From the NCBI GenBank assembly GCA_003248395.1, contig QFNA01000041.1, positions 1 to 24,199 of the forward strand: a DNA stretch of 24,199 bases. Direction: 5' to 3'. The translations under genes and the position numbers were made by a program. The number at the start of each line of letters is the position of its first letter. Position 1 is the first letter of the stretch. Shown here piece after piece: positions 22,795 to 24,199 of the stretch. The notes under the pieces are model-generated. The model did no database searches. It was not told the DNA's origin and worked only from the letters and a program-made list of their open reading frames with translations. Source of the DNA: Citromicrobium sp. GTDB taxonomy: Bacteria > Pseudomonadota > Alphaproteobacteria > Sphingomonadales > Sphingomonadaceae.

Positions 22795-23466
22795 TCAGAG
22801 CCAGGAAATACCGAGGTGGTTCGGTCCATGCGCGAGCTCGCCGCCAAGAAAGCCCTGAATGAGAACGAGTGCCGCCATGGAGAAGAGCGACGCGCGCAAC
22901 CAAGCGCGGCTCTGACTCGGCCTGCTCGCAAGATAGGCCATCGCAATGCCGAGAACCGCGATCAGCATACCATTCCATCGATGCACCTGCATGACAGTGT
23001 CGCCGCCGAACCACAGCCCGGTGTGAACCCATCCAAACAGGACTGCGACGACCGCGCCGATGGCCCCGCCGTAAACAAGCACGCGCACCGCACTTTGCAG
23101 GCCCGCCTCTTTCCGGCGCATCACGAACACTTCGGTGGCCGCAGCCATGAGAAACAAGGCGATCGGGAAATGAATCGTTGCCGGATGCAACTTCTTCAGT
23201 ACGGCCATGACGCCGGTTTCGCCCTCATTCGCATGGCCACCGGCCTCGTCATGGGCTTCGCCCGCTTCGTCGTGCGCGCCGGAGGACTCGCCCGCGCCTG
23301 CGGGCTCGCCCATCTGTGCCATGGCCGCTTGGTCATGCGCATCGCCACTTGTGGCAGCAGGAGCGGCGCTCGCCTCTTCGCCGTGTTTTTCGTCGCCATG
23401 AGCCTGGACGGGTCCGACGAAGAGCAGGCTTGCGGCGAGCAGCGCCAGAAATGAGGGGGCTTTCAT
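22795..23466 (-). CDS. DUF2231 membrane protein with His-rich periplasmic segment
   Basis: The 223-residue protein has a signal peptide (about residues 1-22, ending VQA). A strongly His/Glu/Asp-rich segment follows (about 23-85, with HGDEKHGEE and repeated HDEAG), then a DUF2231-type membrane domain with four helices: KLHPATIHFPIALFLMAAATEVF, VYGGAIGAVVAVLFGW, IAVLGIAMAYL and LVLIQGFLGGEL. Histidines cluster at the membrane edge. The family's function is not established; the His-rich segment and neighbours suggest metal handling. GGGAGA lies ten bases before ATG 23466. The longer in-frame start at 23523 would bury the signal peptide. Confidence 0.82.
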   Translation of the reverse strand: MKAPSFLALLAASLLFVGPVQAHGDEKHGEEASAAPAATSGDAHDQAAMAQMGEPAGAGESSGAHDEAGEAHDEAGGHANEGETGVMAVLKKLHPATIHFPIALFLMAAATEVFVMRRKEAGLQSAVRVLVYGGAIGAVVAVLFGWVHTGLWFGGDTVMQVHRWNGMLIAVLGIAMAYLASRPSQSRAWLRASLFSMAALVLIQGFLGGELAHGPNHLGISWL

Positions 23467-23670
23467 GTCTCGTATGTCTCCCGGCCCGGCAATTGCAGTG
23501 CGACCTATGTGCCTGATACGCACGGCAGCCGCGTGCCCCTCACATTAATTTGATGGTATCGGCGCGATAGAAGTGCGCCCGCCGTATCACGTCTGCTGGC
23601 GGCACCATCGCGATCGTCGAATGCATTCGGCTCCTGGCCCCGTTCGCCCACGCGAACACGCCCCATGGGC

Positions 23671-24199
23671 TCAGGCGAGCTTGCTCTTCTTTATGCGACG
23701 GCGCAGCCTCGGCATCCGGTTCGCCAGCAGGACGAAACCCGACAAGGCTATGATCGTGCCGCCAATGCCAAACAGGAGGAGCCACCAACTGTTGATGCGA
23801 TCGCGCTCGGTCCAATCCATGATATGGAGGCCCCAGATGAAATCGAACAGGCGCCATGTATCACTACGCGCCGCCCCGAGCGTGCCGCTGGTAGCATCGA
23901 TGTAGAGGCGCGTCGAAGCCTCGTCAGCATAGGTGACCTGCCAGGCCGGAAAAGGGCCGCGAAACTCGGTCCCCACCGGTTCGTGAACGAGCCGCGCGCC
24001 TTCGATCGTCGTGCGCGGTCCGGTCCATGCGCGCAAGGCGATGGATCTTGCCTTCGGAGCCGAGATGGGGGAGAGTTTGCGCCCTGTCACCGGATCGTGA
24101 AGGCTCACGCTACCGTCAACCTTGCGGACCTCGGTCACGGCATCGCCGTCGAGCGAACGTGTCGTTACCGCTGCAAGAGTACCGTCGTTTGCGACCCAG
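23671..24199 (-). CDS. PepSY-domain membrane protein, 3' part
   Basis: The frame is open to the window edge, giving the last about 175 residues; the N-terminus is missing. The periplasmic PepSY-like part includes ARSIALRAWTG, FRGPFPAWQVTYAD, TRLYIDATSGTLGAARSD and TWRLFDFIWGLHIMDW. A membrane helix (SWWLLLFGIGGTIIALSGFVLL) and a basic cytoplasmic tail (RLRRRIKKSK) follow. This is the layout of PepSY membrane proteins linked to metal or flavin-coupled processes. It ends about 200 bases upstream of the DUF2231 gene on the same strand and is probably part of the same metal-related block. Confidence 0.78.
   Translation of the reverse strand, partial: WVANDGTLAAVTTRSLDGDAVTEVRKVDGSVSLHDPVTGRKLSPISAPKARSIALRAWTGPRTTIEGARLVHEPVGTEFRGPFPAWQVTYADEASTRLYIDATSGTLGAARSDTWRLFDFIWGLHIMDWTERDRINSWWLLLFGIGGTIIALSGFVLLANRMPRLRRRIKKSKLA

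Noticed and set aside
1..24199. CRISPR array, rRNA or tRNA genes, insertion sequence with transposase
   Set aside because: No regularly spaced repeat array, RNA gene or transposase motif was recognised on either strand.

Overview
The window is high-GC alphaproteobacterial DNA. Protein signatures point to the Sphingomonadales, most likely the Erythrobacteraceae: a CtrA-type cell-cycle regulator, an FtsK and DUF389 protein of sphingomonad type, and a tra/rep module common in sphingomonad plasmids and integrative elements. This taxonomic call is made from memory of protein families, not from a search.

Bases 1-9168 are chromosomal backbone: the tail of oligopeptidase B (ptrB) overlapping a thioesterase, a 7TM GGDEF diguanylate cyclase, alanine dehydrogenase (ald), a DUF389 membrane protein, ftsK, and divergently ctrA followed by trmB. 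Two housekeeping proteins here look internally shortened by about 33-35 residues in frame: Ald near residue 121 and TrmB near residue 9. The ftsK-ctrA intergenic region carries three GTTAAC motifs and two GANTC sites, in keeping with CtrA/CcrM/GcrA-type control.

From about 9,170 to at least 22,100 the DNA looks like a decayed integrative or mobilizable element. A full-length tyrosine integrase faces a minus-strand cassette luxI-phyH-gntR (acyl-homoserine-lactone synthase, Fe(II)/2-oxoglutarate oxygenase, GntR regulator), whose genes overlap by 4 bases. Upstream of it are a 5' fragment of the coupling-protein gene traG, a RES toxin/Xre-family antitoxin pair, a DUF3363 relaxase, a lytic transglycosylase, DUF736, a TraF-type signal peptidase, DUF2840, a RepA initiator, an excisionase-like HTH protein, a small hypothetical protein, an SSB and two more small proteins. 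No trb/virB type IV secretion genes, no parA and no luxR are seen. Three iteron-like repeats lie between repA and the conserved part of the DUF2840 gene. The element could plausibly be mobilized but does not encode its own secretion channel here.

Bases 22,373-24,199 hold a metal-related block: a Met/His-rich lipoprotein, a DUF2231 membrane protein with a His-rich periplasmic segment, and the 3' part of a PepSY gene cut by the window edge. Whether this is cargo of the element or flanking chromosome cannot be decided, because no right attachment site was identified.
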